Assembly: GCA_937770485.1 (NCBI GenBank)
Contig: CALJHX010000020.1
Span: forward strand, 62,001-126,000
DNA from: an uncultured Verrucomicrobiae bacterium
Lineage (GTDB): Bacteria; Verrucomicrobiota; Verrucomicrobiia; Limisphaerales; UBA1096
Length of the DNA: 64,000 nt
Reading direction: 5' to 3'
Shown here one piece after another: positions 53,757 to 63,058 of the stretch. Both the position numbers and the translations under genes were made by a program. Position 1 is the stretch's first letter. Each line of letters starts with the position of its first letter. The notes below the pieces were generated by a model. The model searched no databases, was not told the origin of the DNA, and worked only from the letters and a program-made list of their open reading frames with translations.

Positions 53757-54725
53757 GTGAAAAAGGCATTCACACTGATTGAGCTTCTGGTGGTGATCGC
53801 GATCATCGCCATCCTCGCGGCGCTGCTTCTCCCTGCCTTAGCCAAGGCCAAAGCGGCCGGCACCTCGATCGCCTGCCTGAACAACAATCGGCAGTTACTC
53901 ATCGCATGGCATAATTTCTCTGGTGATAACGACGATCACATCATCTACGCCAGTGCTTGGCACTTTCCCAACTACGTATATCCCAATGGCCTGAAATACG
54001 AACCCACGGTTGATTTTTCATGGTGCGCCTCAGAATACCTTGGCCCAAATATGCCACCCAAGGATCACCTGGAACTCTCTGTGCTTTATCCCTACGCGGG
54101 CAAAAGCAGGGATGTATTCCATTGTCCAGAGGACAAAAACTTCGGCGTGGCCAAGGAGAAGGGATGGCCCAAGAGGGTGCGCTCTTATAGCATCAACATC
54201 TATGCCGGTGGCTGGTCGGGTTGGCCTTTTGAGGGCGATCAAATGTGGAAGATTTACCGACAGCAGTCGGATTTCCGCGACCCGGCCAATCGGTTCGTCC
54301 TCATGGACATGGACGACGAAAGCATCAACGCCGGCAACTACCGCGTGGACATGGCTGGTTGGCCCAACAAACCCAAGCTATATCGATTCCGGCAGGATTG
54401 GCCAGCTTCGTGGCATAACAACGGTTGCACCATCTCCTTCGCCGACGGGCACGCCGAGCGCAAGAAATGGCGGCACAGCGACACGCTGAAATCCACAGTT
54501 GATCCCCAAGCCGGCAACGGCCTTGCCTCCAGTCCTGACAACCCCGACATCGCCTGGATGCAGGACCGCGCCACCCGCCCCAACCCAGGCTGGCAACAAG
54601 ACAGCTGGGCAAAGCAGTGGACCGGGGCCATGCACCTCAAGCCCTGGCAGTGGTGGGGATACTGGCGCATGCCAGGCGAGGTCGCCGCAAGCAACCTCAG
54701 CCCGAGGCCCAACTATGCCCAGTGA
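53757..54725 (+). CDS. Pseudopilin with H-X9-DG signature (copy 2)
   Basis: The 322-residue paralog (GTG start at 53757) has leader [23 protein letters not shown], the signature [12 protein letters not shown], and the Trp-rich block [17 protein letters not shown]. Shared segments with copy 1 ([26 protein letters not shown]-like [10 protein letters not shown]) show tandem duplication followed by divergence. Its own promoter and possible leaderless start suggest separate control. No enzymatic function is visible. Confidence 0.87.
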   Translation: MKKAFTLIELLVVIAIIAILAALLLPALAKAKAAGTSIACLNNNRQLLIAWHNFSGDNDDHIIYASAWHFPNYVYPNGLKYEPTVDFSWCASEYLGPNMPPKDHLELSVLYPYAGKSRDVFHCPEDKNFGVAKEKGWPKRVRSYSINIYAGGWSGWPFEGDQMWKIYRQQSDFRDPANRFVLMDMDDESINAGNYRVDMAGWPNKPKLYRFRQDWPASWHNNGCTISFADGHAERKKWRHSDTLKSTVDPQAGNGLASSPDNPDIAWMQDRATRPNPGWQQDSWAKQWTGAMHLKPWQWWGYWRMPGEVAASNLSPRPNYAQ

Positions 54726-54781
54726 CCGGCGGAAGTTATCCTGCTAGAATCATCCTTTTTTTCTGTCAGGCTCACCCGTCT

Positions 54782-55519
54782 ATGACCTTGCAACTATTCG
54801 ATTCAACGGGGCTAAAACTGGTCATGACTCTCGTCTCCAGTTTTCTTTTTAACCATACCGTAAGTGCCGCCGACCTCAACCAGACAAAGGAGGTTTTCTC
54901 CGCTGAAGTCACCAAGACTTTCGCATACAAATACCTCAAGTATCTGCCTGAGGGGTACGACGGCAAAAAGAAATTTCCGCTACTGCTTTTCCTGCATGGA
55001 GCCGGTGAGCGAGGAGACAACCTCGACCTTGTTACAGTCCATGGACCACCTAAGTTGATAAAGAAGGGCAAAAAATTCCCATTCATTGTCATCTCCCCGC
55101 AGTGCCTCAAGGGAAGCTGGTGGGATGCCGCGGGTCTGGACGCGCTGCTTGATGAATTCATCAGCAAGCACGCCGTCGACGAATCGCGCATATACTGCAC
55201 TGGCCTGAGCATGGGCGGCTACGGCACTTGGGCTCTCGGTGGACAAAATCCGAAACGCTTCGCAGCACTAGCCCCAATTTGCGGTGGTGGTAACCGCACA
55301 GACGCCCGCCAGATCGGAAAGAAGCCGGTGTGGGTGTTTCACGGTGCCAAGGACAGCGTCGTCCCGTTGGAAGAATCCCAGCGCATGGTGGACGCCTTGA
55401 AGCGACGCGGCGGTAAGCCGAAGTTCACCATCTACCCCGAGGCCAATCACGACTCTTGGACCAAGTCATACGACAACCCCAAGCTGTATGAGTGGTTCCT
55501 CTCCCACAAAACCAAGTAA
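54782..55519 (+). CDS. Secreted alpha/beta-hydrolase esterase (feruloyl/PHB-depolymerase-like)
   Basis: The 245-residue protein (ATG at 54782) has a signal peptide ending in NHTVSAADLN. The alpha/beta-hydrolase triad is visible: GxSxG in TGLSMGGYGTWAL (Ser), Asp in FHGAKDSVVPLEES, His in PEANHDSWTKS. The oxyanion region is LFLHGAGERGDN. These traits match the dienelactone-hydrolase/feruloyl-esterase-like enzymes verrucomicrobia use on plant polymers. The frame is open upstream but overlaps the pseudopilin and is not needed. It lies 56 bases after copy 2. Confidence 0.87.
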   Translation: MTLQLFDSTGLKLVMTLVSSFLFNHTVSAADLNQTKEVFSAEVTKTFAYKYLKYLPEGYDGKKKFPLLLFLHGAGERGDNLDLVTVHGPPKLIKKGKKFPFIVISPQCLKGSWWDAAGLDALLDEFISKHAVDESRIYCTGLSMGGYGTWALGGQNPKRFAALAPICGGGNRTDARQIGKKPVWVFHGAKDSVVPLEESQRMVDALKRRGGKPKFTIYPEANHDSWTKSYDNPKLYEWFLSHKTK

Positions 55520-55550
55520 TGCCTGAACAGGCGCCAAGCACTGCAACTCA

Positions 55551-55859
55551 ATGAATGCGCTGTTCATCATTGACGGTCTGCCGTTGGAAGATCGCCGGGC
55601 CAGGGAGGCGCTGCGCATCGCCGCCGGCACCGGTGTCTGGGGCAAGGTCAGGCCCACCCTCTGTTTCACCCGGGCCAACGATCCGGCTCTTGGCCAAGCG
55701 GAAGACGGCGAACTGCGCCGCTACATCAGTCTACTGCGCGAAACCGCGGGCGGCCTGTTCACCCGTGCGCCAGAGGAGCCGGACGGCATCCTGTGCCACA
55801 CCGACGAGGCCGGCTTGGCCAGGCTCATCGGCGAAGCCGACACGGTGCTGCGTTTTTGA
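55551..55859 (+). CDS. Small protein, possibly DsrE-fold
   Basis: The 102-residue product (MNALFIIDGLPLEDRRAREA) has the layout of DsrE/DsrF proteins: a strand followed by a helix with Arg-Ala-x-x-Ala-Leu-Arg-Ile-Ala, a central region with TRANDPALGQAEDGEL, and LARLIGEADTVLRF at the end. A Cys (ILCHTDE) is present. The match is weak, so I only call the fold possible. A palindrome copy at 55690 inserts LGQA into the middle loop. It sits between the esterase and the MBL gene. Confidence 0.6.
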   Translation: MNALFIIDGLPLEDRRAREALRIAAGTGVWGKVRPTLCFTRANDPALGQAEDGELRRYISLLRETAGGLFTRAPEEPDGILCHTDEAGLARLIGEADTVLRF

Positions 55860-55918
55860 GCTGCCGCCCGGTCCAAGCGGCTTGTGTTCCGCCCCCCCCT
55901 TCAATAGCGTCATCGCCG

Positions 55919-56737
55919 ATGACTCTTGAAGACCACGCCGGAGATGTCGTTGGCAAAGCCCGCAAAGGGCTGGGCATCAGCCCCGGGCAAATCGCCGAGG
56001 CAGGCAGCTTCACAGCCGAGGGTTACGGCAGGTTTGAAGAAGACGGGACCTTCGACGAGCTGCCCGACTTCGAGAAAATCGGCGCGCTACTTCACCTTGA
56101 CGCCGACAAGCTCGCCACCATCGCCACCGGCTGGCGTCCTCGCGCCGCTGACCTCGATGCCAACAAGACCGTCCGGCAAATCACCACCAACGAGGGCATG
56201 GAGGTGCACTGCTATCTCGTGTGGGATGCTGCCACCCGCGAGGCGGCATTGTTCGACACCGGCTGGAGCGCTGATCCGATTCTGGCGTTGCTGCAGGAAA
56301 ACGAGCTCACCCTGAAGCGACTCTTCATCACCCACACCCACCACGACCACGTCGCCGCACTTACGCCGATCCGCAAACAATTCCCCGACTTGGCGTTGCA
56401 CTCCAGCTCGCCCAACGCTCCGAAAGGCCAACGCAACCAGCCCGGCCAAGTCGTCGAATTGGGTAGCCTGCAAATCACCTCCCGCGAAACACCCGGCCAC
56501 GCCGACGACGGGGTGACCTACGTGATCGGCAACTTCCCCGGTTTTGCGCCGAAAGTGGCGATGGTCGGCGACGCGATTTTTGCCGGCTCGATGGGTGGCG
56601 CACCAAACCACTACCAGCTTGCGCGTGAAAAGGTGCAATCAGAAATCCTTAGCCTCTCCGCCGAAACCATCCTCTGCCCCGGCCACGGCCCCATCACCAC
56701 CGTCGCCGAGCAACTCACCGTCAACCCGTTTTTCTAG
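55919..56737 (+). CDS. MBL-fold metallo-hydrolase with an N-terminal helix-turn-helix-like segment
   Basis: The 272-residue product (ATG at 55919) has a C-terminal glyoxalase-II-like domain with the zinc motif THTHHDHVAALTPI (HxHxDH), His in PGHADDGVTYV, Asp in MVGDAIFAG and His in PGHGPITT. Residues 5-75 (KARKGLGISPGQIAEAGSFT, YGRFEEDGTF) resemble an Xre-type helix-turn-helix fold. The arrangement is unusual and could give a DNA-binding or regulatory role, or be a dimerisation module. The reaction is probably hydrolysis of a thioester or lactone. Confidence 0.82.
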   Translation: MTLEDHAGDVVGKARKGLGISPGQIAEAGSFTAEGYGRFEEDGTFDELPDFEKIGALLHLDADKLATIATGWRPRAADLDANKTVRQITTNEGMEVHCYLVWDAATREAALFDTGWSADPILALLQENELTLKRLFITHTHHDHVAALTPIRKQFPDLALHSSSPNAPKGQRNQPGQVVELGSLQITSRETPGHADDGVTYVIGNFPGFAPKVAMVGDAIFAGSMGGAPNHYQLAREKVQSEILSLSAETILCPGHGPITTVAEQLTVNPFF

Positions 56738-56745
56738 ACCACCGC

Positions 56746-56765
56746 CTGGCCAAGCGCTTGGCCAG
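56746..56765. repeat. 20-bp perfect palindrome of two fused TTGGCCA units
   Basis: CTGGCCAAGCGCTTGGCCAG, two variant copies of the window-wide element fused back to back, in the 30-base gap between the convergent MBL and DUF2339 genes. It might act as a hairpin at both transcript ends. Confidence 0.8.
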
Positions 56766-56767
56766 AT

Positions 56768-59700
56768 TTAAAGCAGTTTTTTGAGTTGTTCCTGGTATCG
56801 GGTGTAGACGAAACCCAGCCCGAGGAACACAAAGCCCATCACGAAGACACTGGCGATCTTCGAGTTGAGGGACATTCCCCAAATAATCGGCGCAAGCGAA
56901 ACCAGCGCGATCGCCAGCGTGCCCAGGCCCATCAGGCGATACCACCGCTCCCGCAGGCCTAGGCCGGCGACGAAGTAAACCACCGCGAGCAACGACCACG
57001 CGATCGTGCGTGCACCGTGACCGCCCATCTCATTCGAGACTTTGATCGACAGCCAAATGAACAACAGGGCGCCACCCACGAGGATCAACCATTGATGCGC
57101 CCAATCAGGCAGCGTTTTTTTGCCCTTGTACCGACGTGAAAACTGCTGCGCTCCGAACAAAACTCCAATCGCCAACAGATTTTTCCAGTAAGCTTCTCCA
57201 CCTATGAACTCGTTGTTTAGTGAAACCAACGCGAGCGCTAGCGTGCCCAGGCCGATCAACCGATACCACCGCTCCTTCAATCCAAGGCCAAGCCCGAAGT
57301 AGCCCAACGCGAGAATTGTCCAAGCGATCGTGAGCAAGCCATCACCGGCCAGATCTGAAACCCTGATCGACAGCCAGATAAACAGCAGCGCACCGCCGAC
57401 GAGGATCAGCCATTGGTGGATTTTTTCGGGCACTTTTTCGTCAACCGCGAGACGTCGCCCTAATTGCTGAACGCCAAATAGCGCAACGATCGCCACCAGA
57501 CTTAGCCAGAACGCATTGCGATCAATGAACTGGCCAGCAAGGACGAGGTACCCTATCACCGCATAAGCCAGCGCCAGCCATTGCCATTCGCGGGCCGGCC
57601 TCAGGAATTGCATGGCGAAAAACACCGCGCCCACCGAGATGAACACAAGCACCCGCCACTCATCAGGAACGAAATTGCCAATCCACAACAAGCCCAGCGC
57701 GGCGGCGATGATGCGGTAGACCAACTGGATCCAAGCAACCCAGGAATATATCATCTCCGGCACCCGTCCAATGCGCGCGATGGCAACCGGGATACCAATA
57801 TTCATAAAGTAAATCGTAGCGATCGGGATCAGCGCAAGGGTTGCGTACTCGTTATCGCTCCGAGCGCACAACTCGACCATCACCCAACAAGACATCAACA
57901 AGTAAACCTGCGAGAACAAACCGACGAATCGTGCCCGGGTGAACACTGCGTACACCGTCATACCGACCGAGACGAGCGCTCCCACCCAAAGCCAATAGTG
58001 ACCAAGTTCGACACCGACGTGCAACCAAACGAGCAATGACGAAACAAAGCCACCTGATAACACCGCCTCGATGATCATAGGCAATCGCTTGGACAATGGA
58101 CCGTCCGGGCAACATTCGACCAATCGGTCTCGTTGCCAGCGCCACCAATGCGCCTGGCCAAGCGTTAGCACAAACGCGCAGAACAACGGCCAAGTGAATT
58201 CACTGGTCTTTCCAGCCAAGCCAAGCGCGAACAACAATCCAATTGCACCTGGCACTTGGCCAAGCAGAACGAACTCCCGAATCTTCAACCGATAAACAGA
58301 AACCGTGAACAATACGGTTGTTGCCAGAAGAATCGCGGGAACCCAGTCCCCCGATGGCACAACTTCGGAAAGGTAGAAGTGTGCGGACAGATAGGCAAAC
58401 AAGCCGACAACCAAAGCCAGCCCGGTCAGGTAACTCACCCGCGGCCGCAGCAAGGACTCGCCCGCAGACTCGATTCGCGCGTGACAAAGCCGGGCGTTGA
58501 ATAAAAAGATGAGACCTGTGAACAAGCCGGCGAGGAAAAAATCTTCGCTACCCAACAGGGTATCGCGAAGCGCATAGACAGCCGCAATGGCCACCACGAT
58601 AAGCGAGCCGATTTGGATGATGAAGTTGTTGCGGCGAATCGCCATGAAAAGCAGTACGACACTCTCGGCGGCGAGGATGGGCCCTTTGTACGAGTCGGCC
58701 ATCCCCATCGTCATCAGGCCGAGCGTCACCAGCACCAGCCCCTGCGTGAGGTAGCTCTTACGCGAGAGCGACTGGTCTTCGAGCCAACGCGCCGCCGCCA
58801 ATGCGCACCCGAGCAGCGTCGCGCCGACAACCATCGGTAAAATCCAGAATTTCGCCTCATGGTCTTTCAGCACGTCCACCGTGAGCAGGGCAAACATCGC
58901 CGCGTTGTTGGCGGTCAGGAACACGGCGCGCTGGCGGTCACTAAACGCCCCGCTGCGCGAGAGGAAAACCGCCGCCGTGTAAACCACCCAGAGCGACACG
59001 GCGAAACTCACGGCGATTGTGAGCGACGAATCATCACCACCCCGCAGCCGCCATAGAAGAAAACCGGCGTAAGACGCCGACAGGCTCAGCGCCGGCATCT
59101 TCAGCCAGCGGTTGCGCAGCATGAACGCCACCGCCGCCACCGCGAGGACAAGGTTTGAGAAAAGGATCACCCAGTCGTTCGGCACGTCGCCGGAGTGGAT
59201 CAGTGGCACGTAGGTGGCGTAATACGAGGCGCCGGTGGCGAAGAGCGCGATCGTCTCCGACTTGAGACGATCCGCGACCCAAACCATGAAGCCTCCCCAC
59301 GCGAACAACAGCAGCAGCGCGATAGTCGCATTGTCGATGATCTTAACCGGCTCAATAACATGCGCCGCGTACGTCGTGAAATACACCCCGGCAAAGCCGC
59401 CGGCGAGCAGCACCTGACCGTAGTTCTTTAACTGCTCTTTCGTGCGTTGAAGCCAAAAGCCAACGCCGCCCATCGCTACGCTGAGTAAATAAAATAAACT
59501 CACCTTGGCCCAGTCTTCGAGACCGACAAACCAACCCTTCGAGCGGTAAGCCAAAAACACGAGGCCGGTCAGCAACAGCATCACGCCGATTCGAACGAAC
59601 CAGTAAGTGCCGAGTTTCATCTCGATCGACTCGGCATCCACCTTGGGCAGACGAGGCATCCCGGCTTGCGCGGTGGCGGCAACCTTCTCCGGCTTGGCCG

Positions 59701-60129
59701 GTTCGCTTGGCTTGGCCGCAGGCTCGACAATAGGAGCCGACATGAAGGCAAGACGGCTGGTTACTTCTTTGGGTGACTGAATGATCGGCGGAGGAACCGA
59801 CGCCATCTTGCGGCGGCGAGTCTTCTTCTTTTGGCCAGGCGCGCCTCTCGCGACTCCTTGAAGTCGCTTGGCAATGTGAAGTCCTTCGGCTCCGGCTTGG
59901 CCAAGGCGGCCTGCTTTATCTCGGATTCTTTCGGCTTGGTCTCGGGTGGTCGCTCCGCTTGGCCAAGCGGCTTGGCGGGGGCGAACTGATCGCTCATTTC
60001 GTTCAGCCGGTCCTGGAGTCGGTGAACTTTTTTCTTGAGATCGTCCACATCCTTCGCCGCCCCAGAGGCTTTGATCAGGGCGAAGATCGGCACAATCAAA
60101 ACCAGTCCCCCGCAAATCAGCTCCATCAT
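56768..60129 (-). pseudogene. DUF2339 membrane protein with a frameshift near codon 100
   Basis: The gene reads in one frame from ATG 60129 (MMELICGGLVLIVPIFALIK) through a coiled coil (VDDLKKKVHRLQDRLNEM) and a Pro/Lys/Glu linker to about 59838. It then continues in another frame (MASVPPPIIQSPKEVTSRLA) through a very long region with about 25 membrane helices to 56768. The join, in CTGGCCAAAAGAAGAAG at about 59825-59840, needs one extra base or a -1 slip. Together they make a DUF2339 protein of about 1120 residues, an inner-membrane family of unknown function. A degenerate TTGGCCAA copy lies at the join; other copies at 58256, 59897, 59959. Confidence 0.7.
59955..59970. repeat. CCGCTTGGCCAAGCGG, 16-bp extended copy of the palindrome
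   Basis: The longest perfect single copy found. It contains the exact 12-mer (59957-59968) and encodes K-P-L-G-Q-A-E in the Pro/Lys linker of the DUF2339 protein. Confidence 0.9.
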
Positions 60130-60446
60130 AATCTTAATTCGATCCTTTCTTGTCTTATTTAAGTTGGCTTGGCCAAGTGGCTTAGTTCTCCGGGGAGACT
60201 CTACCCCAAACACAAAAAAGCCTAGCATTGATAAAATCAATGGTTCCATTGACTGAATCAATATTCCCGGCACCCAATTTTGATGGTAATCGATCGATTT
60301 TTTGCTTCTTTTTTCTGGAAATATGCCCATTCTCAGCCATGTCGAAGTCCTAAAAAAATGCGATTCAGCGGTTGACATTGCTGTCGGCGGGACTACGCTT
60401 CGGGCGCTTAAAACGTTTTTAGCCTTTTTAGAACACACACAAACTA
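60130..60446. promoter_or_regulatory. Divergent control region of the DUF2339 and FecR-domain genes
   Basis: A 317-base gap with no supported gene. It holds a perfect inverted repeat CATTGAT-AAA-ATCAATG at 60226-60242, a second smaller one ATTGA/TCAAT at 60248-60262, a TTGGCCAA copy at 60169, and on the plus strand TTGACA (60372-60377) with a 16-base spacer to TACGCT (60394-60399), a likely promoter for the FecR gene (leader about 40 bases). The ATTGAT repeats may be operator sites for the minus-strand gene. Confidence 0.55.
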
Positions 60447-61907
60447 ATGAAACGCGTATCATTCACGGCTGGGTTGGTTGTTGCTGGACTTTTGTTTACA
60501 GCACAAGCCAACGCTCGGGAGGGCCAAGCTCTCGTTCAATCGATTAGTGGCGAAGTCACTATGTTGGCGAATGGCGGCAAATGGCTGCCGCTGCAGACTG
60601 GCGAAATGCTCAAGAGCGGCGCCGTCGTTAAGACCGGCGCGAAGTCGCAAGCCGATTTATTTCTTGGAATAAACGGCTCAATGCTTCGCTTGGCAGCAAA
60701 CACCGAGTTGAAGTTCACCCGCCTCACCATCGAACAATCGCCGATCGAGCCGATCGCCCAGACCGAGATGGAACTCATCAGCGGGCGGATCATCGGCAAC
60801 GTCCGCAAACTGCCGATGGGCTCGAGCTACGTGATCAAGACGCCTAAGGGCGAGGCCAAAGTCAAAGGCACCGTCTACGACATCAACGCCGACGGCGAGT
60901 TGGTCGTGGTCAGTGGCAAGGTCAAATACACCGACAACACCAACGGCAAAGAAGTTCTTGTTGCTAGCGGAGGGAAATATGTTGGCGGTCGCGAAATGAA
61001 GGCAGCTGACGACGAGAGAGCTGAATCCGCATCCGCTGCCCCAACGAATTCAACTGGCTTCCCCAGCTTCACTATCAGCGTTCCCCTCAGGCAGGGCGTG
61101 TGGGAAAATCAGGCAAAAGATCAGAGGGCTGGCCCAATCGACCCGACCCAGTTTATCTCGCCCACTCCCACTTTCTTCGGCGACTTGGTGGTTCGCTCCG
61201 GCTCGGCGTTCGCTCCGGACAAGTTGGAAATCGTCCTTGACGCTTCCGCTGGCAGCGGGCTGACGGTTGGCCAGGAATTGAAGCCGTCCGATCTGCAATT
61301 GAGCGTGGGCGGCGGAGTCATCAGCGATGATAATGCGATAATCGTGGTCGAGCAAGCCGCCGGCGGAGGCAAAAAGCTGGTCATCAAGTCCAAAGCGGGC
61401 AATCCATTCGCTGCAGCCGATGTTGGCGGAGCCAACGCGGTGCCGGTATCGGTGGCCATCCCGACGGCAGGTGGCAACTCGGTAACCGTGGATGTCGATC
61501 TGGTGGCCCCGATGAAGGCACCCAGTCTGATTGCCAATATAGATGATACCGGCTCAGCCAAGTCGATCAACATCACGACCGATGGATTCACAGCGGACGA
61601 GGCTGACGCCTACATCGCCACCATAGAGGAGCAATTCGGCGATCTTGATAATTTTGAAATCAATGGCGAGACGCTGAACGCTGACGAGGTGGATATCATC
61701 ACCAACGTGTTGCCAACAGGCGATAAATCAACCCCGTTCCGGGTCGAGGTGGTCATCAAGCCGAAGAATCCCGATGCGAATCTAGGCAAAGTCGATTTAA
61801 TTGCTTTCGTACCGCCGCCGGTAGAGGTTGTAGAAGGCGCAATCCCTCCTCCTCCGATCGTAGTGCCCCCGACCCCGCCGGAGGATTCCCTGATCACCGG
61901 GGGGTGA
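60447..61907 (+). CDS. Secreted FecR-domain protein
   Basis: The 486-residue protein has a signal peptide (MKRVSFTAGLVVAGLLFTAQANA) and a FecR domain at about residues 30-160 (ISGEVTMLANGGKWLPLQTG, GMLRLAANTELKF-like SMLRLAANTEL, TPKGEAKVKGTVYDIN). In verrucomicrobia such domains occur in periplasmic or surface proteins that are not iron sensors. The rest is low-complexity beta-like (SVGGGVISDDNAIIVVEQAA) and ends in VPPPPIVVPPTPPEDS. No TonB or sigma partner is near. Predicted promoter upstream; strong terminator after. Confidence 0.82.
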   Translation: MKRVSFTAGLVVAGLLFTAQANAREGQALVQSISGEVTMLANGGKWLPLQTGEMLKSGAVVKTGAKSQADLFLGINGSMLRLAANTELKFTRLTIEQSPIEPIAQTEMELISGRIIGNVRKLPMGSSYVIKTPKGEAKVKGTVYDINADGELVVVSGKVKYTDNTNGKEVLVASGGKYVGGREMKAADDERAESASAAPTNSTGFPSFTISVPLRQGVWENQAKDQRAGPIDPTQFISPTPTFFGDLVVRSGSAFAPDKLEIVLDASAGSGLTVGQELKPSDLQLSVGGGVISDDNAIIVVEQAAGGGKKLVIKSKAGNPFAAADVGGANAVPVSVAIPTAGGNSVTVDVDLVAPMKAPSLIANIDDTGSAKSINITTDGFTADEADAYIATIEEQFGDLDNFEINGETLNADEVDIITNVLPTGDKSTPFRVEVVIKPKNPDANLGKVDLIAFVPPPVEVVEGAIPPPPIVVPPTPPEDSLITGG

Positions 61908-61940
61908 TAACGGGAGGTTTTTTTCACAAATTCAACTTTC

Positions 61941-61972
61941 AGAGCCCGGACGATTGTCCGGGTTCTTTTTTT
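61941..61972 (+). terminator. Rho-independent terminator after the FecR gene
   Basis: AGAGCCCGGAC (61941-61951) pairs with GTCCGGGTTCT (61956-61966), one G-T pair, loop of four, then seven T residues. It separates the FecR gene from coaD. Confidence 0.93.
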
Positions 61973-61998
61973 GTCCCGGCTCTGCTACGGTTTCGCGC

Positions 61999-62490
61999 GT
62001 GCGAACGGTCATTTATCCCGGCAGCTTCGACCCCCTGACCAACGGCCACCTGGATGTCATCCAGAGGGCGGCCCGTTTGTTTGACCGTGTGGTGGTGGCC
62101 GTGGCACGCAACGGGAGCAAGCAACCGCTGTTCTCCCCCGCCGAGCGAAGGACGCTGATCGAGCAATCCACCACCGATCTACCCAATGTCAGTGTAGACC
62201 TCTTTGAGGGGTTGCTTGTGGAGTATGTGGAAAAGCAGTCCGGCCACGCGGTGATTCGCGGACTGCGGGCGTTGTCTGATTTTGAGTACGAGTTCCAAAT
62301 GGCACTGATGAACCGCCAACTCAACGAGCACATCGAGACGCTATTCATGATGCCGCGCGCCTCCTATTCCTTCCTTAGTTCGCACTTGGTCAAGGAGATC
62401 TCCGGCTTGGGGGGGGATGTATCCGCGTTTGTCAGCCCCGAGGTGAAGGAAGCACTGGCAGCGAAGCTTGGTCAAGCGGGCGTAAATTGA
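61999..62490 (+). CDS. coaD: Phosphopantetheine adenylyltransferase
   Basis: CoaD joins 4'-phosphopantetheine and ATP to dephospho-CoA. The 163-residue product (GTG at 61999) has the nucleotidyltransferase motif YPGSFDPLTNGHLDVIQRAA (TxGH-like GHLD), RGLRALSDFEYEFQMALMNR and SSHLVKEISGLGGDVS. A longer upstream frame starts inside the terminator and is rejected. The C-terminal AAKLGQAGVN is written by a one-mismatch palindrome at 62466. The gene heads the coaD-DUF177-rpmF-plsX cluster. Confidence 0.95.
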   Translation: MRTVIYPGSFDPLTNGHLDVIQRAARLFDRVVVAVARNGSKQPLFSPAERRTLIEQSTTDLPNVSVDLFEGLLVEYVEKQSGHAVIRGLRALSDFEYEFQMALMNRQLNEHIETLFMMPRASYSFLSSHLVKEISGLGGDVSAFVSPEVKEALAAKLGQAGVN

Positions 62491-62552
62491 ACCCTCCGCC
62501 TGTGTGGTTGTCAGATACCCTTGGCCAAACGTGCCATTGCCGAACCGTTGCC

Positions 62553-63047
62553 ATGCCACTACTCCTGAAAATTGAAAACCTAGCCAAGAGCCCTGTGCAC
62601 CTCAGGGGCGAGCTTGCGGTGGATGAGCTGCAAATGGAGTCGCTCGACGAGTTGATCGAGATCGGCGGGCCGCTGGAATACGACCTCACTGCGAAACGCG
62701 CCGGGGACAACATTTCCCTCCAAGGCAGCATGGGCATGCGACTAAAGTGCGAGTGCGCCCGGTGCCTCCAGCCGTTCGTGTACCGAGTTGAATTGCCGGA
62801 CTGGAGTTGTTTCCTCCCCCTTAGCGGGGAGGGAAATATCGAGTTAATCAACGATTCAGCAGACTTGACGCCTTATCTGCGCGAAGATACGTTCCTCTCT
62901 TTTCCGCAACATCCGTTGTGTGAATCGGGGTGCGACGAGTCGCCCCAGGCCGGTGTTGACGGGAAACCACCCACCCTCAAACTGGCTTCCGGCAACCACA
63001 GTGAAGCCTCAGCCTGGGCCGAACTCGACCAGCTGAACTTAGAATAG
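62553..63047 (+). CDS. DUF177/YceD-family protein
   Basis: The 164-residue product (ATG at 62553, MPLLLKIENLAKSPVHLRGE) has the DUF177 core with CECARCLQPFVY and a second Cys pair CESGCDE, positions that can bind zinc. YceD lies next to rpmF in many bacteria and is linked to 23S rRNA or ribosome maturation. The upstream frame from 62487 is open but has no similarity; it contains a TTGGCCAA copy at 62521. rpmF follows 11 bases later. Confidence 0.85.
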   Translation: MPLLLKIENLAKSPVHLRGELAVDELQMESLDELIEIGGPLEYDLTAKRAGDNISLQGSMGMRLKCECARCLQPFVYRVELPDWSCFLPLSGEGNIELINDSADLTPYLREDTFLSFPQHPLCESGCDESPQAGVDGKPPTLKLASGNHSEASAWAELDQLNLE

Positions 63048-63058
63048 AGGATAGTTTT

